Source of the DNA: Levilactobacillus mulengensis
GTDB lineage: Bacteria; Bacillota; Bacilli; Lactobacillales; Lactobacillaceae
Direction of reading: 5' to 3'
Assembly (NCBI RefSeq): GCF_003946045.1
Contig: NZ_RHNW01000013.1
Location: forward strand, 1-64,000
DNA: 64,000 nt
Shown in pieces: positions 33,859-43,109 of the stretch. The notes below the pieces were generated by a model. The model did not search any database. It saw nothing but the letters and a program-made list of their open reading frames with translations, and was not told where the DNA came from. Numbering within the stretch: position 1 is the stretch's first letter; each line of letters starts with the position of its first letter. A program made the position numbers and the translations under genes.

Positions 33859-35259
33859 ATGGCAATTGATTGGCAAAAGCTATCTGAACAGTACCAAGAG
33901 GACTACCTGGCAGACCTGACAACGTTGGTCGGTATCGATAGTGCTCGTGATGATTCACAGGCCACCGATGAGTACCCACTGGGTCCCGGTCCGGCTAAGG
34001 CTTTGATTGCATTTTTAGGCTTAGCACAACGCGATGGATTTAAAACGAAAAATTTAGACAATTTAGTCGGCTACGTCGAATTTGGCGAAGGGAATGACAC
34101 CTTAGCCATCCTCGGTCACGCTGACGTGATGCCAGCTGGTAAGGGGTGGCACACCGATGCCTTCACCTTGACGGAAAAGGACGGCAACCTGTACGGTCGG
34201 GGAACCTCCGACGACAAGGGGCCTTCACTAGCCGCCTACTATGGCTTGAAAATGTTGAAGGACCAAGGCATCTTACCTAAGATGAAGATTCGCTTCATCA
34301 TTGGGACCGACGAAGAAAGCGACTGGACGGGGATGAACCACTACCTCGACCTCGAACCAGCCCCAACGCTGGGCTTCTCACCCGACGCTGAATTTCCCCT
34401 GATCAACGGTGAAAAGGGGAATGTGACCTTCACCACGACCTTTGCCGGGACCAACGGCGACGCGGATTTCCTACAAGAATTCGACGCTGGCTTGCGGGAA
34501 AACATGGTGCCACGGGATGCCGAAGCTATTGCGCAGGTTGCCAATGGCGACCAAGTTGTCGCTGACTTTAACAGTTTCCTGGCTAACGCTCCCATTACGG
34601 GTGAAGCCACCGTTGAAGCCGACGGCGTGCATTTCCACGTGATTGGGAAGGCCGCTCATGGGATGGAACCGAAGAACGGCATCAATGCCGGGACTTACCT
34701 GGCCACCTTCCTGAACGGTTTGAACTTTGGCGCCGACGCAGCCGATTTCTTAGGCCTGTTAGCCAACCAGTTGCATGATGATTCACGGGCAAACAAGTTG
34801 GGCATCGCTTACACGGACAAGGTCATGGGTGACCTGACCATGAACGTGGGGGTTCAAACCTTTACGGCCAACAAGGCGGCCTTGATCAACACCAACTTCC
34901 GTTACCCAACTGGTACCGGTGCGGCAGACATTCAGACTGGCTTAGCCAAGGCAACCGCTGACATGAACGTTGAACTCAAGCAGGGCCGCGAAATGGTACC
35001 ACATTACGTTGATCCAAGTGACCCAATCGTGGCCACGTTGATGGACGTTTACCGGCAACAGACCGGCGATATGGATGCCCAACCCGAAGTTGTGGGTGGC
35101 GGCACGTACGGCCGGCTGATGAAGCGTGGCGTGGCCTTCGGGGCCTTATTCCCCGGCACGGCTGACACGATGCATCAAGCCGATGAATTTCAACCCAAGG
35201 CCGACCTGTTAAAGGCGATGGCCATTTATGGTCAGGCCATTTACGAGCTGACCAAGTAA
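33859..35259 (+). CDS. pepV: Dipeptidase PepV
   Basis: 466 aa, M20 family di-zinc aminoacylhistidine-type dipeptidase that splits a broad range of dipeptides in the cytoplasm. Metal ligands are visible: His in LGHADVMP (about 86), Asp in GRGTSDDKGPS (about 119), the catalytic and bridging Glu pair in GTDEESDW (about 153-154), and the C-terminal His in DTMHQADEF (about 438). The ATG has AAGGAGG upstream. Typical length for the family. It is followed 30 bp later by a usp gene, likely in the same transcript. Confidence 0.95.
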   Translation: MAIDWQKLSEQYQEDYLADLTTLVGIDSARDDSQATDEYPLGPGPAKALIAFLGLAQRDGFKTKNLDNLVGYVEFGEGNDTLAILGHADVMPAGKGWHTDAFTLTEKDGNLYGRGTSDDKGPSLAAYYGLKMLKDQGILPKMKIRFIIGTDEESDWTGMNHYLDLEPAPTLGFSPDAEFPLINGEKGNVTFTTTFAGTNGDADFLQEFDAGLRENMVPRDAEAIAQVANGDQVVADFNSFLANAPITGEATVEADGVHFHVIGKAAHGMEPKNGINAGTYLATFLNGLNFGADAADFLGLLANQLHDDSRANKLGIAYTDKVMGDLTMNVGVQTFTANKAALINTNFRYPTGTGAADIQTGLAKATADMNVELKQGREMVPHYVDPSDPIVATLMDVYRQQTGDMDAQPEVVGGGTYGRLMKRGVAFGALFPGTADTMHQADEFQPKADLLKAMAIYGQAIYELTK

Positions 35260-35289
35260 GCCACCGAATTTGGCGAAGGAGTGAGAGAA

Positions 35290-35796
35290 ATGGCCGCAGA
35301 ATACAAGCGTATTTTAGTGGGGGTCGACGGTTCCCGGCAGGCACGACGGGCAATTGACAAAGCGATTGCCGTTGCCGTGCGGAACCAGGCTGAACTGATT
35401 ATCGTCACGATTATGAGTGGCGGGGATTACGTGGGTTTGGGAACCGATACCCAAGTTGGTTTCGGGTACGTTGATCAACAGGTGATGGACGAAGCCCGTC
35501 AGGATCTGGAAGCTACCGTTGATAAATATCGGCGTAAGGCCCAGGAAGCCGGTGTGAAAGAAGTCGTGACCTCCGTGTTCTATGGGCACGCGAAGGTGGA
35601 TTTGGCCAAGACGTTGCCTAAGGAATATCAGGCCGACTTGATCATGCTCGGTGCGACCGGGGTCAACGTGGTCGAACGGATGTTGATGGGGTCCACGGCG
35701 AGTTACGTGGTCGCCAACGCCGTCTGTGACGTCCTGATTGTGCGGACCGATATTCACAACCAAGCCAAGAGTTTGAAGACCTTGCCAACGGATTAA
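35290..35796 (+). CDS. Universal stress protein (UspA family)
   Basis: 168 aa. The N-terminal strand ILVGVDGSRQARRA and the ATP-binding motif GATGVNVVERMLMGSTASYVV (G-2x-G-9x-G-S/T, about residues 118-138) indicate an ATP-binding Usp. The ATG at 35290 has GAAGGAG upstream; the GTG at 35281 in the same frame lies too close to that site. Probably cotranscribed with pepV. Role: stress or acid adaptation, not precisely known. Confidence 0.9.
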   Translation: MAAEYKRILVGVDGSRQARRAIDKAIAVAVRNQAELIIVTIMSGGDYVGLGTDTQVGFGYVDQQVMDEARQDLEATVDKYRRKAQEAGVKEVVTSVFYGHAKVDLAKTLPKEYQADLIMLGATGVNVVERMLMGSTASYVVANAVCDVLIVRTDIHNQAKSLKTLPTD

Positions 35797-35813
35797 CTTT
35801 TAGACAAACAAAG

Positions 35814-35848
35814 AGGACGAAAACCGCAAACTGGTTTTCGTCCTTTTT
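35814..35848 (+). terminator. Terminator after usp
   Basis: Perfect stem AGGACGAAAACC/GGTTTTCGTCCT and T run. Confidence 0.9.
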
Positions 35849-35914
35849 AATTTGAGTAGTAAAAAAGCGCTAGCTAAAGAAAATAGTCAACGCCAAGGTT
35901 TATTCGGGTTAAGA

Positions 35915-36238
35915 TTACAGCCGGTGAATGTCTAAGACACTCCCGGTTTCGGCATCGGCCACGAACTGGTACTGAACCAGCTGGTCGTCTTCATAGCGGT
36001 TAATGCCGCCATAGTAAACGCGGGACTTTACCGCGAATTTTTGAAAGGGAACCGCGTGCTTTTCAATCCAGGCACCCTCGATGGGTGATTCTTGCCGGAA
36101 TTGGCGTTTGACCTGTTCCAGAATGTCATCTGGATTGAGCCGGTTGGCGCCGAAGAAACGCGTGACGAAAACGCCCATTAAGCCGCCGAGCACACCGGTG
36201 AGACTTAGTTGATACAATTGTCCGTTTTTAGCAGTCAT
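35915..36238 (-). CDS. Small membrane-anchored protein, PepSY-like C-terminus
   Basis: 107 aa. An N-terminal hydrophobic helix (about residues 10-29) anchors or exports it. The rest (DDILEQVKRQFRQ...VYYGGINRYEDDQLVQYQFVADAETGSVLDIHRL) resembles a PepSY/YpeB-type fold in its helix-then-strands pattern and GSVLDI-type ending, but I could not confirm the family. PepSY domains often inhibit proteases. A strong AGGAGG precedes the ATG. Reads alone on the minus strand, divergent from a repeat and ytpP. Confidence 0.65.
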   Translation of the reverse strand: MTAKNGQLYQLSLTGVLGGLMGVFVTRFFGANRLNPDDILEQVKRQFRQESPIEGAWIEKHAVPFQKFAVKSRVYYGGINRYEDDQLVQYQFVADAETGSVLDIHRL

Positions 36239-36294
36239 ACTACCGCCTCCTACATCATTAAAATTATGGGCAAGTCAGATACGATAGTGGAGAA

Positions 36295-36578
36295 GTGCCT
36301 CCGGGATGGGGAAAATAGGCCGGGACGCTGTGGCTTGTTCGTTCCCGGCGGCGGAGCAAGGTGCCCTGCTGTGGGGAACGGTTCCAGCCTGAGAAGCGGT
36401 CTGCCACCTCGCCTTTGAGCCCTAAGTTCGGGTCTCAAAGGGCGTCCCAGGTTCTAAGGTGAGAAGAACACTCGCCTAAGAACCTCGACACAGCTGGTCG
36501 CCTTGCTCCGCCTCTGGTCACTAATCACTGATTGACTAAGGCCTATTTTCGCCATCCTGTCGGCCAATACTGACTTGG
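36295..36578 (+). repeat. Structured intergenic repeat, type B
   Basis: GTGCCTCCGGG start, CGTTCCCGGCGGCG and CCGCCTCTGGTCAC accessory stem, CCTGCTGTGGGG, hairpin two CGCCTTTGAG/CTCAAAGGGCG, hairpin three AGGTTCTAAGGTGAG/ACTCGCCTAAGAACCT, CGACACAGCTGG tail and an outer arm degraded to CTATTTTCGCCATCC. Confidence 0.86.
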
Positions 36579-36987
36579 CCCTGATACATGTTGTGTTGCG
36601 ACCGGCATTGCCAGATGACAGGTTTTAGTTGCACATCATCATGCTTCACAGTCATTGTCACCAGGTAACGCAATATCCCATCGCTTCTGCCCCTAGTATA
36701 GCAATGATTGAATGGAAGTTCCCGTAAAAAGGCAGAAATTATGGAAAAATTCGGGTGACGCTTACAGGTCGGTTGTGCAGGCGCTGGGTTCTAGCACCAG
36801 AGTGGGAGAATCTGGGTAGAATTTACCACGTCTTTAGCCGATTAACGGTCACGTTGAGGCGGTGCGAGGAGCCGGCTCGGACGCTTGCTAGGTTCATGGT
36901 GTTGGCCGGCACAGCTTGGAACGCCGTCTGAATTTGTCGTCCGCATGGGTCGCGCTCAAACAAAACCCGTGTATATTTTGCCAGTCA
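36579..36987. other. Gene-free 400 bp upstream of ytpP
   Basis: No gene seen. It holds one fairly GC-rich part (about 36860-36935) with paired GGCG/CGCC and GCCGGC/GCCGGC segments that could fold as a long stem, so a small RNA is possible. Otherwise unexplained. Confidence 0.35.
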
Positions 36988-36996
36988 TGCTATAAT
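36988..36996 (+). promoter_or_regulatory. Extended -10 promoter of ytpP
   Basis: TGCTATAAT, 46 bp before the ATG. No good -35, as usual for TGn promoters. Confidence 0.6.
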
Positions 36997-37041
36997 GGTT
37001 CTTGTTAACTTTCAAAACTAACCTAAAAGGAGTGCTTATTC

Positions 37042-37374
37042 ATGGAACAATTACCCAAGATGACTGCGGCTGAATTGCAAGACGTTGTGAAGGACGGCAA
37101 GACGATGTTATTCTTCTCCGCTACTTGGTGCCCCGACTGCGCGTTCATCAAGCCAGCCATGCCAGAAATCGAAGCCGAATATTCTGACTACAAATTTGTC
37201 GCGGTCGACCGTGATGAAAACATTGATTTGGCGATCGAACTCAATGTCTTTGGCATTCCTAGTTTCATCGCTTACGAAGATGGCAAAGAAATTGGCCGTT
37301 TGGTAAACAAAGATCGTAAAACTAAAGCAGAGGTAGAAGAATTTATTAATTCTTTGACGACCAACGCCAACTAA
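37042..37374 (+). CDS. ytpP: Thioredoxin-family protein YtpP
   Basis: 110 aa, one thioredoxin domain. The redox motif is CPDC within ATWCPDCAFIKP (about residues 28-39), with the cis-Pro in FGIPSFI (about 73). Such YtpP proteins reduce thiols or chaperone; target unknown. AAAGGAG upstream of ATG. ytpR follows 23 bp later, as in Bacillus (ytpQ between them is absent here). Confidence 0.9.
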   Translation: MEQLPKMTAAELQDVVKDGKTMLFFSATWCPDCAFIKPAMPEIEAEYSDYKFVAVDRDENIDLAIELNVFGIPSFIAYEDGKEIGRLVNKDRKTKAEVEEFINSLTTNAN

Positions 37375-37397
37375 AACCCGTTGGAAAGGATTCAAAC

Positions 37398-38036
37398 ATG
37401 TTAATTGCTAGTTACAATCCCCAAGAATTAGGGGATACTTTGATTGTTGTTGTTGCGCAGGATGTTGAGACCCAAGCCCACACGGTGCGGGATAACATTG
37501 CTCGGATCTACGACGCCGCAACTGAAAAAACGTTAGGCTACAACTTCTTAGAAATTTCGAGCATCTTACCCGAGATCAGTGGTAATGGTCAAATCGACCT
37601 GTCCGTCGAAGACGTTGCGGCTTTGAACACTGCCCTGGAAGCCGCTGGTTTTGCCGGCGAACTGGTTGCCGAAACCGCTTCACGCTTCATCGTGGGCTAC
37701 GTTAAGACGGCCACGCCACACCCCGATTCCGACCACTTACTGGTCACGGAAACGGTGGTTGACAACGATGAATCACTCCAAATCGTGAGTGGGTCACCGA
37801 ACATGCAGGCGGATATTAAGGTCGTCGTTGCTAAGGTTGGCGCTATGATGCCCAACGGTCTGATTATTTGGCCGGGTGAGCTGCGGGGTGTTGCCAGCAA
37901 CGGGATGATCTGTTCCGGTCGCGAATTAGGCTTGGCCAATGCACCACAAAAACCAGGCGCTTTGATTTTACCCGATGATTACGTTGTTGGGGAACCATTT
38001 GACTTCGAACGGGGCCAAACCATCTTTAAAGATTAA
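37398..38036 (+). CDS. ytpR: YtpR-type tRNA-binding domain protein
   Basis: 212 aa. An N-terminal domain of the DUF4479 type (about 1-90) precedes an OB-fold tRNA-binding domain (about 95-205, with VGYVKTATPHPDSDHLLVTET and GMICSGRELGL), like the N-terminus of PheT but free-standing. Likely binds tRNA; no reaction is known. In the same transcript as ytpP and followed by a terminator. Confidence 0.9.
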   Translation: MLIASYNPQELGDTLIVVVAQDVETQAHTVRDNIARIYDAATEKTLGYNFLEISSILPEISGNGQIDLSVEDVAALNTALEAAGFAGELVAETASRFIVGYVKTATPHPDSDHLLVTETVVDNDESLQIVSGSPNMQADIKVVVAKVGAMMPNGLIIWPGELRGVASNGMICSGRELGLANAPQKPGALILPDDYVVGEPFDFERGQTIFKD

Positions 38037-38048
38037 GAAGATTATTAC

Positions 38049-38084
38049 AAAGCAGGTGAACCCTTGTCGGTAACCTGCTTTTTT
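38049..38084 (+). terminator. Terminator of ytpP-ytpR
   Basis: AAAGCAGGT pairs with ACCTGCTTT, then TTTT. Confidence 0.85.
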
Positions 38085-38233
38085 GTGTACAATAGGGGAG
38101 ACTAACAATTATGGATTTTATGAAACTAAAAAGAGAGATTCAGGGAATGAGTTAAGTGGCCGCTAGGTTGGCGGCGTCTCCTCCCAGGAGTCATTAATTT
38201 CGACGGGTCCGCTCGTCAAGGAGGAAGAAACAC

Positions 38234-41200
38234 ATGGAGCACTATGATGGACCGGCATTTTATCGAAAATTTCCGGTAGAACCGACCCCTGAACAAATGG
38301 ATGATACCACGGATGAACGGTCTGAACGACAGGTCCGGCTTCGTAAAGAACGCAATGACCGGTTACGCCTCCGCCAACAGCGCGAGGAAAAACGGAAAAC
38401 GGCCGCGCAGAGTGCTGCCCAGGCCGTGTTACATGAAACCAAACAGCCCAGCCGGCCAACGGCGACCAAACCAACACCGGCGCCGACAACCAGTGCCACG
38501 ACACCGGAAGCGGCAGCTGCGGCGGCTAGCGCGAACTACCGGCCGTTTGCGGTCACGCAGATTCCCAAGCAACGGTCACGGGTGTGGCAACCGGCCGTTT
38601 TGCGCAAACGTTATCAGCGGTTAATCGCTAGTTTTCACAAGGACGATGCCAGTTTTCTGCTGTACGGCACGGCGGCGGATGAAGCCGCTCTCAATGCGCC
38701 GGCCACGGATACGTCGACGAGTCAGGCGGCCCCAACGGTCGTCTTCACGCCAGATAGCGCGGCAACGGCTAGCAGTCAGGCTGTTACGGTCCGGTCAGCG
38801 GCAGACGTTGTCGTGCAACAACCGGCGGCCACACCGGTCGTTCAGGCTGAGTCGGTCACAACTAGTGTCGCTGGACCGAGCGCTGAACCAACCGAGTCAG
38901 TGGCGGCTAGTGAAGACGAAACGACATCAACTGACGAAGCCACGGCACCTGCCGTAGAGACGACCGTTGATGAAGCAACGCCTGTTGCCAGTGAGGCCCC
39001 AGATGGGGGAACCGGTAGCACTGACTCGTCAGATTCGGCTGAGACGCCAGTAGCCGATGAGCCACAAGCAACGGCGGACGACCCGGAGACTGAGACCTCA
39101 GACATATCTGACGTAGCGTCAGAGTCGGTCGCTGATAACAACAATAATAATGAAACCGTTGATGCTGCGGAAGCAACCACGGTGGCTGGTGAACCAGCCG
39201 CTGTGTCGACAACTGATCAAATGACCAGTGAAACCGAGTCAGCGGACGTGACAATGGCAGCGGGTGATTCGAAGCCAGCTGAATCGACAGCGGTCGTTGA
39301 ACCCGCCCCAACCGAAATTTTCTATCCGGAACAGCCAACCGACAGTGCCACCAGTCAGGCCTATTTACCCGTGGACAATCAGCCCGCGCCGGTAGGGGAG
39401 GCGGCTGATGCCAGCACCATTGACGCCGAAACGGTTGCCAATGCGGCATCGGTGGACCAACAAGATGCTACTGACGCTAACGCCACCGAGACGACAGAAC
39501 CTACTGAGCCGTCAGCTGATGAGGATGAACCGGCCACGCCAGTCGAGGAGACCGCTGTGTCTTCAACGGCAACGGAGCCAACGTCAGCGGCCACAGAGGA
39601 ACCGACCACGACCCAACCAGCCGAAGTCACGGAGCTTTTACGGCGGGCCGAGGCACCGGAATCTGAAGCGTCAACTACGCCGGAGTCAAATCAGTCGGTT
39701 ATGAGATCAGAAACGGATTCTATGACCAATCCTGGGGATGTCGAAGACACGGCGGATCCGGCTGAAACTGACTCGACCGCCAACACCGCGCCACAGCCAG
39801 CCAAGCCGGTCATCAAGGCTAAGGCTAAGCCGACGCGCGGGTTGGGCCACTCCTTAGGCGATATCATGCAAGAGGAGGGGAATGACCAACGCAACCTGGC
39901 CCTCTTTGACCGGCCCGTAGCGACGCCTGCACCGGCAGAGGAAGCCACACCAAAACGCGGTTATCATTTCCCAGACCTCTCGCTTTTGCCCAAGCCAGTG
40001 GTGCCCGATGAAGAGGCCTTGGATGAGTGGATCGAACACCAGGCCGAGGTTTTAGACGCCACGTTGAGTGCCTTTCATGTGGATGCCCACGTGACCGACT
40101 GGACGGTCGGGCCCACCGTGACGCAGTTCCAGATTAGCCTAGCACTGGGCGTCAAGGTCAACAAGATTACGAACTTGAACGATGATTTGAAATTGGCCTT
40201 GGCCGCTAAGGATATTCGAATCGAAGCGCCAATCCCAGGGAAGACCACGGTCGGCATTGAAATTCCGAACGTGAAGTCACGCCCAGTCATGTTATCAGAA
40301 ATTTTAAATTCAGCTGCTTTTAAGAATAGTGAGTCACCATTAACGGTAGCCCTCGGGGTCGACCTCTTCGGGAAGCCACAAGTGACCGACCTGCGGAAGA
40401 TGCCGCATGGCCTGATTGCTGGGGCGACCGGCTCCGGGAAGAGTGTGTTCATCAACTCCCTGTTGCTGTCCATCCTGTACAAGGCCACACCGGCACAGGT
40501 CAAACTGTTGCTGATTGACCCGAAGGCCGTGGAAATGGCGCCATACGACGCGTTGCCACACCTGTTATCACCAGTCATTTCCGACCCCAAGGCCGCTGCG
40601 GCAGCCCTCAAGTGGGTCGTCACGGAAATGGACGAGCGGTACGAGAAGCTGGCCGCGGCGGGCGTCCGCAACATCGAGCAGTTTAACGACCGCGCCGATG
40701 CCAACGACGAACCGAGCCTGAAGATGCCATATATTGTGATTATTATTGATGAATTGGCCGACCTGATGATGATGGCCGCCAGCGAAGTCCAAGATTACAT
40801 CGTGCGGATCACCCAAAAGGCCCGAGCTGCCGGGATTCATTTGCTGGTCGCTACGCAACGGCCGAGCGTGGACATTGTCACGGGGACCATCAAGAACAAC
40901 ATTCCGACCCGGATTGCCTTCATGGTCTCCAGTCAGATTGACTCGCGGACCATCCTGGACACGGCCGGCGCCGAAAACCTGCTGGGTCGCGGGGATATGC
41001 TGTACTTGGGCAACGGGGCCAGTCAGCCGATGCGGCTGCAAGGGGCCTTCGTGGAATCCGAAGTCGACGGGGTCACTGACTTCGTGCGGACTCAGGGTCA
41101 ACCACACTACGCCTTTGAACCCAAGGGCTTGCTCCAACGCGAAACGGCCGAGGAGAACCAAGATGAGTTGTTGCCGAAAGTGCTTGAATATATTGCGCAA

Positions 41201-41404
41201 GAAAAATCGGTTTCAACGTCTAAGCTTCAACGGGTCTTCTCCATTGGCTACAACCGCGCTGCCAATTTGATTGACGACCTCGAGCAACACCACTACGTTT
41301 CACCACAACACGGCTCTAAGCCGCGTGAAGTTTACCTGACACCAGAAGACTTGGGTAAGGACCTGCCGGAACCACACGACCAGGGTGCACCATTTTCATC
41401 TTAG
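38234..41404 (+). CDS. sftA: Soluble DNA translocase SftA (FtsK/SpoIIIE family)
   Basis: 1056 aa. The C-terminal 450 residues form the FtsK motor: Walker A IAGATGSGKSVFIN (about 730-743), Walker B IVIIIDELADLMM, and a winged-helix gamma domain at the end (about 980-1045), which reads KOPS-like sites. There is no transmembrane segment, unlike SpoIIIE/FtsK, so it matches SftA. The striking part is residues about 125-540: a low-complexity linker rich in Thr, Ala, Glu, Asp and Ser with few bulky residues. SftA moves the chromosome out of the closing septum. AGGAGG precedes the ATG; murC follows. Confidence 0.92.
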   Translation: MEHYDGPAFYRKFPVEPTPEQMDDTTDERSERQVRLRKERNDRLRLRQQREEKRKTAAQSAAQAVLHETKQPSRPTATKPTPAPTTSATTPEAAAAAASANYRPFAVTQIPKQRSRVWQPAVLRKRYQRLIASFHKDDASFLLYGTAADEAALNAPATDTSTSQAAPTVVFTPDSAATASSQAVTVRSAADVVVQQPAATPVVQAESVTTSVAGPSAEPTESVAASEDETTSTDEATAPAVETTVDEATPVASEAPDGGTGSTDSSDSAETPVADEPQATADDPETETSDISDVASESVADNNNNNETVDAAEATTVAGEPAAVSTTDQMTSETESADVTMAAGDSKPAESTAVVEPAPTEIFYPEQPTDSATSQAYLPVDNQPAPVGEAADASTIDAETVANAASVDQQDATDANATETTEPTEPSADEDEPATPVEETAVSSTATEPTSAATEEPTTTQPAEVTELLRRAEAPESEASTTPESNQSVMRSETDSMTNPGDVEDTADPAETDSTANTAPQPAKPVIKAKAKPTRGLGHSLGDIMQEEGNDQRNLALFDRPVATPAPAEEATPKRGYHFPDLSLLPKPVVPDEEALDEWIEHQAEVLDATLSAFHVDAHVTDWTVGPTVTQFQISLALGVKVNKITNLNDDLKLALAAKDIRIEAPIPGKTTVGIEIPNVKSRPVMLSEILNSAAFKNSESPLTVALGVDLFGKPQVTDLRKMPHGLIAGATGSGKSVFINSLLLSILYKATPAQVKLLLIDPKAVEMAPYDALPHLLSPVISDPKAAAAALKWVVTEMDERYEKLAAAGVRNIEQFNDRADANDEPSLKMPYIVIIIDELADLMMMAASEVQDYIVRITQKARAAGIHLLVATQRPSVDIVTGTIKNNIPTRIAFMVSSQIDSRTILDTAGAENLLGRGDMLYLGNGASQPMRLQGAFVESEVDGVTDFVRTQGQPHYAFEPKGLLQRETAEENQDELLPKVLEYIAQEKSVSTSKLQRVFSIGYNRAANLIDDLEQHHYVSPQHGSKPREVYLTPEDLGKDLPEPHDQGAPFSS

Positions 41405-41460
41405 CTTGAACAGGCCTCACCGTCTTTCTCCGCCGACTTCTTTTAAGGGGTGGGGGGATA

Positions 41461-41469
41461 TGCTAAAAT
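41461..41469 (+). promoter_or_regulatory. Extended -10 promoter of murC
   Basis: TGCTAAAAT, about 70 bp before the murC ATG. Confidence 0.55.
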
Positions 41470-41539
41470 GAATAGAGAGTCACTCGGCCGGTGAGGGGTG
41501 TCGGAGCCTTGCCGAAAGAGTAGAAAAGAGGATCATTTA

Positions 41540-42871
41540 ATGGATAACGCAACGGTTTACCACTTTGTTGGGATTAAGGGATCAGGGATGAGTGCCCTCG
41601 CTCTGATTTTGCACGATAAGGGCTTTAAGGTTCAAGGTTCAGATATTACCCAGTACACGTTTACGCAACGCGGTCTGGAACAGGCTGGCATCGACGTCAT
41701 GGCGTTTGATGAAGCTAACATTCACGAAGGGTTGACGGTTATTGCCGGGAACTCCTTCACGGATGATCATCCTGAAATTAAAAAGGCCCGGGAGATGGGC
41801 TTACCCGTCTACCGGTACCATGAATTCTTAGGTCACTTAATCGAAGGCTATACCAGCATTGGTGTTGCCGGTGCCCACGGGAAGACCAGTACGACTGGTC
41901 TGTTGTCACACGTGTTAAGCGGTGTGGCCCCAACCTCTTTCTTAATTGGTGATGGGACTGGGAAGGGGACGCCTAACGCCCGCTTCTTCGTTTACGAAGC
42001 CGATGAATACCGGCGTCACTTCCTGGCCACCAAGCCAGACTACGCCATCATGACGAACATTGACTTCGATCACCCCGACTATTACACGGGTATCGACGAT
42101 GTTTACAGCGCCTTTGAAACCTGGGCTAACCAGGTCAAGAAGGGCATCTTTGCCTGGGGCGATGACCCTGAGCTGCGGAAATTAAAGACGGACGTGCCAG
42201 TCTACTACTACGGGACTAGCGACCGCGATGACTTCCAAGCCAAGAACATCAAGCGCTCAACGACGGGCTCGAACTTTGACGTTTACCATGGCGATGAATT
42301 CTTAGGCAACTTTGAAATTCACCTGTACGGCGAACACAACGTGCTGAACAGCCTGGCTGTCATTGCCGTTTCCTACTTTGAAAAGGTCAACATGGATGAA
42401 ATCAAGCATGAATTGGCCGACTTCAAGGGGGTTAAGCGTCGGTTCACGGAACGTAAGTTAGCTGACATGACCATCATTGATGACTACGCGCACCATCCAT
42501 CCGAAATCAAAGCCACATTGGATGCTGCTCGGCAAAAGTATCCGGACAAGGAAATCATTGCGGTCTTCCAGCCACATACGTTTAGCCGGACGATTGCCTT
42601 GATGGATGACTTCGCTAAGAGCCTTAACTTGGCCGACAAGGTCTTCTTGACCAACATCTTCAGCTCTGCTCGGGAAACTGCCGGTGCGGTCTCCAGTAAG
42701 GACTTAGCTGCCAAGATCGTTAAGGGCGGCGAAATCTTAACCGTCGACAACATGTCACCATTACTGGACTTCCATGACGCGGTTGTGGTCTTCATGGGTG
42801 CCGGGGATGTACAAAAGTACGAACGGTCTTACGAAGAATTACTGAGTCATTTATCACTTAAAAACAACTAA
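41540..42871 (+). CDS. murC: UDP-N-acetylmuramate-L-alanine ligase
   Basis: 443 aa Mur ligase that adds L-Ala to UDP-MurNAc. The N-terminal Rossmann signature [13 protein letters not shown] (about residues 10-22), the ATP loop [11 protein letters not shown] (about 114-124), and the [10 protein letters not shown] block (about 314-323) are all present. The start is ATG at 41540, giving the family N-terminus; the frame is open from 41498 but lacks a ribosome site there. Follows sftA, as in other Firmicutes. Confidence 0.95.
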   Translation: MDNATVYHFVGIKGSGMSALALILHDKGFKVQGSDITQYTFTQRGLEQAGIDVMAFDEANIHEGLTVIAGNSFTDDHPEIKKAREMGLPVYRYHEFLGHLIEGYTSIGVAGAHGKTSTTGLLSHVLSGVAPTSFLIGDGTGKGTPNARFFVYEADEYRRHFLATKPDYAIMTNIDFDHPDYYTGIDDVYSAFETWANQVKKGIFAWGDDPELRKLKTDVPVYYYGTSDRDDFQAKNIKRSTTGSNFDVYHGDEFLGNFEIHLYGEHNVLNSLAVIAVSYFEKVNMDEIKHELADFKGVKRRFTERKLADMTIIDDYAHHPSEIKATLDAARQKYPDKEIIAVFQPHTFSRTIALMDDFAKSLNLADKVFLTNIFSSARETAGAVSSKDLAAKIVKGGEILTVDNMSPLLDFHDAVVVFMGAGDVQKYERSYEELLSHLSLKNN

Positions 42872-42879
42872 ATTTATGG

Positions 42880-42919
42880 GACGCTGGTTGACGAATTGAC
42901 GCTGACCGGCGTCTTTTTT
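42880..42919 (+). terminator. Terminator after murC
   Basis: GACGCTGGT pairs with ACCGGCGTC, then TTTTTT. Confidence 0.88.
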
Positions 42920-43029
42920 ATTGCCAGAATTATGGCGCACGGGAAACTGTAAACAAATTCCAGTTGAAATGGATGGGTCGTCGAAATACTGATGGGACAG
43001 GCGGTGAATGGGCTTAACCCATTAGTTAG

Positions 43030-43109
43030 AAATGAGTTGCACTTCACTTGAGAACCTGTATTCTAATAAATTAAGGGCTCAGGGGAGTCCAATTTATTTT
43101 GGGGAGAGA
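43030..43109 (+). promoter_or_regulatory. pnuC leader, possible NAD-responsive element
   Basis: The region before pnuC can pair CCTG (43067 area) with CAGG (43081 area), and CTTGAG with CTCAGG, two mutually overlapping helices, as in a pseudoknot switch. Small NAD+-II riboswitches are known upstream of pnuC in Lactobacillales; whether this fits that consensus I could not check. TTGCAC and TATTCTAAT could equally be promoter boxes. Confidence 0.3.

Noticed and set aside
38301-39704. Long frames on both strands within sftA
   Set aside because: They are by-products of the biased Thr/Ala/Glu linker composition; the sftA frame alone has a start site and a conserved domain.
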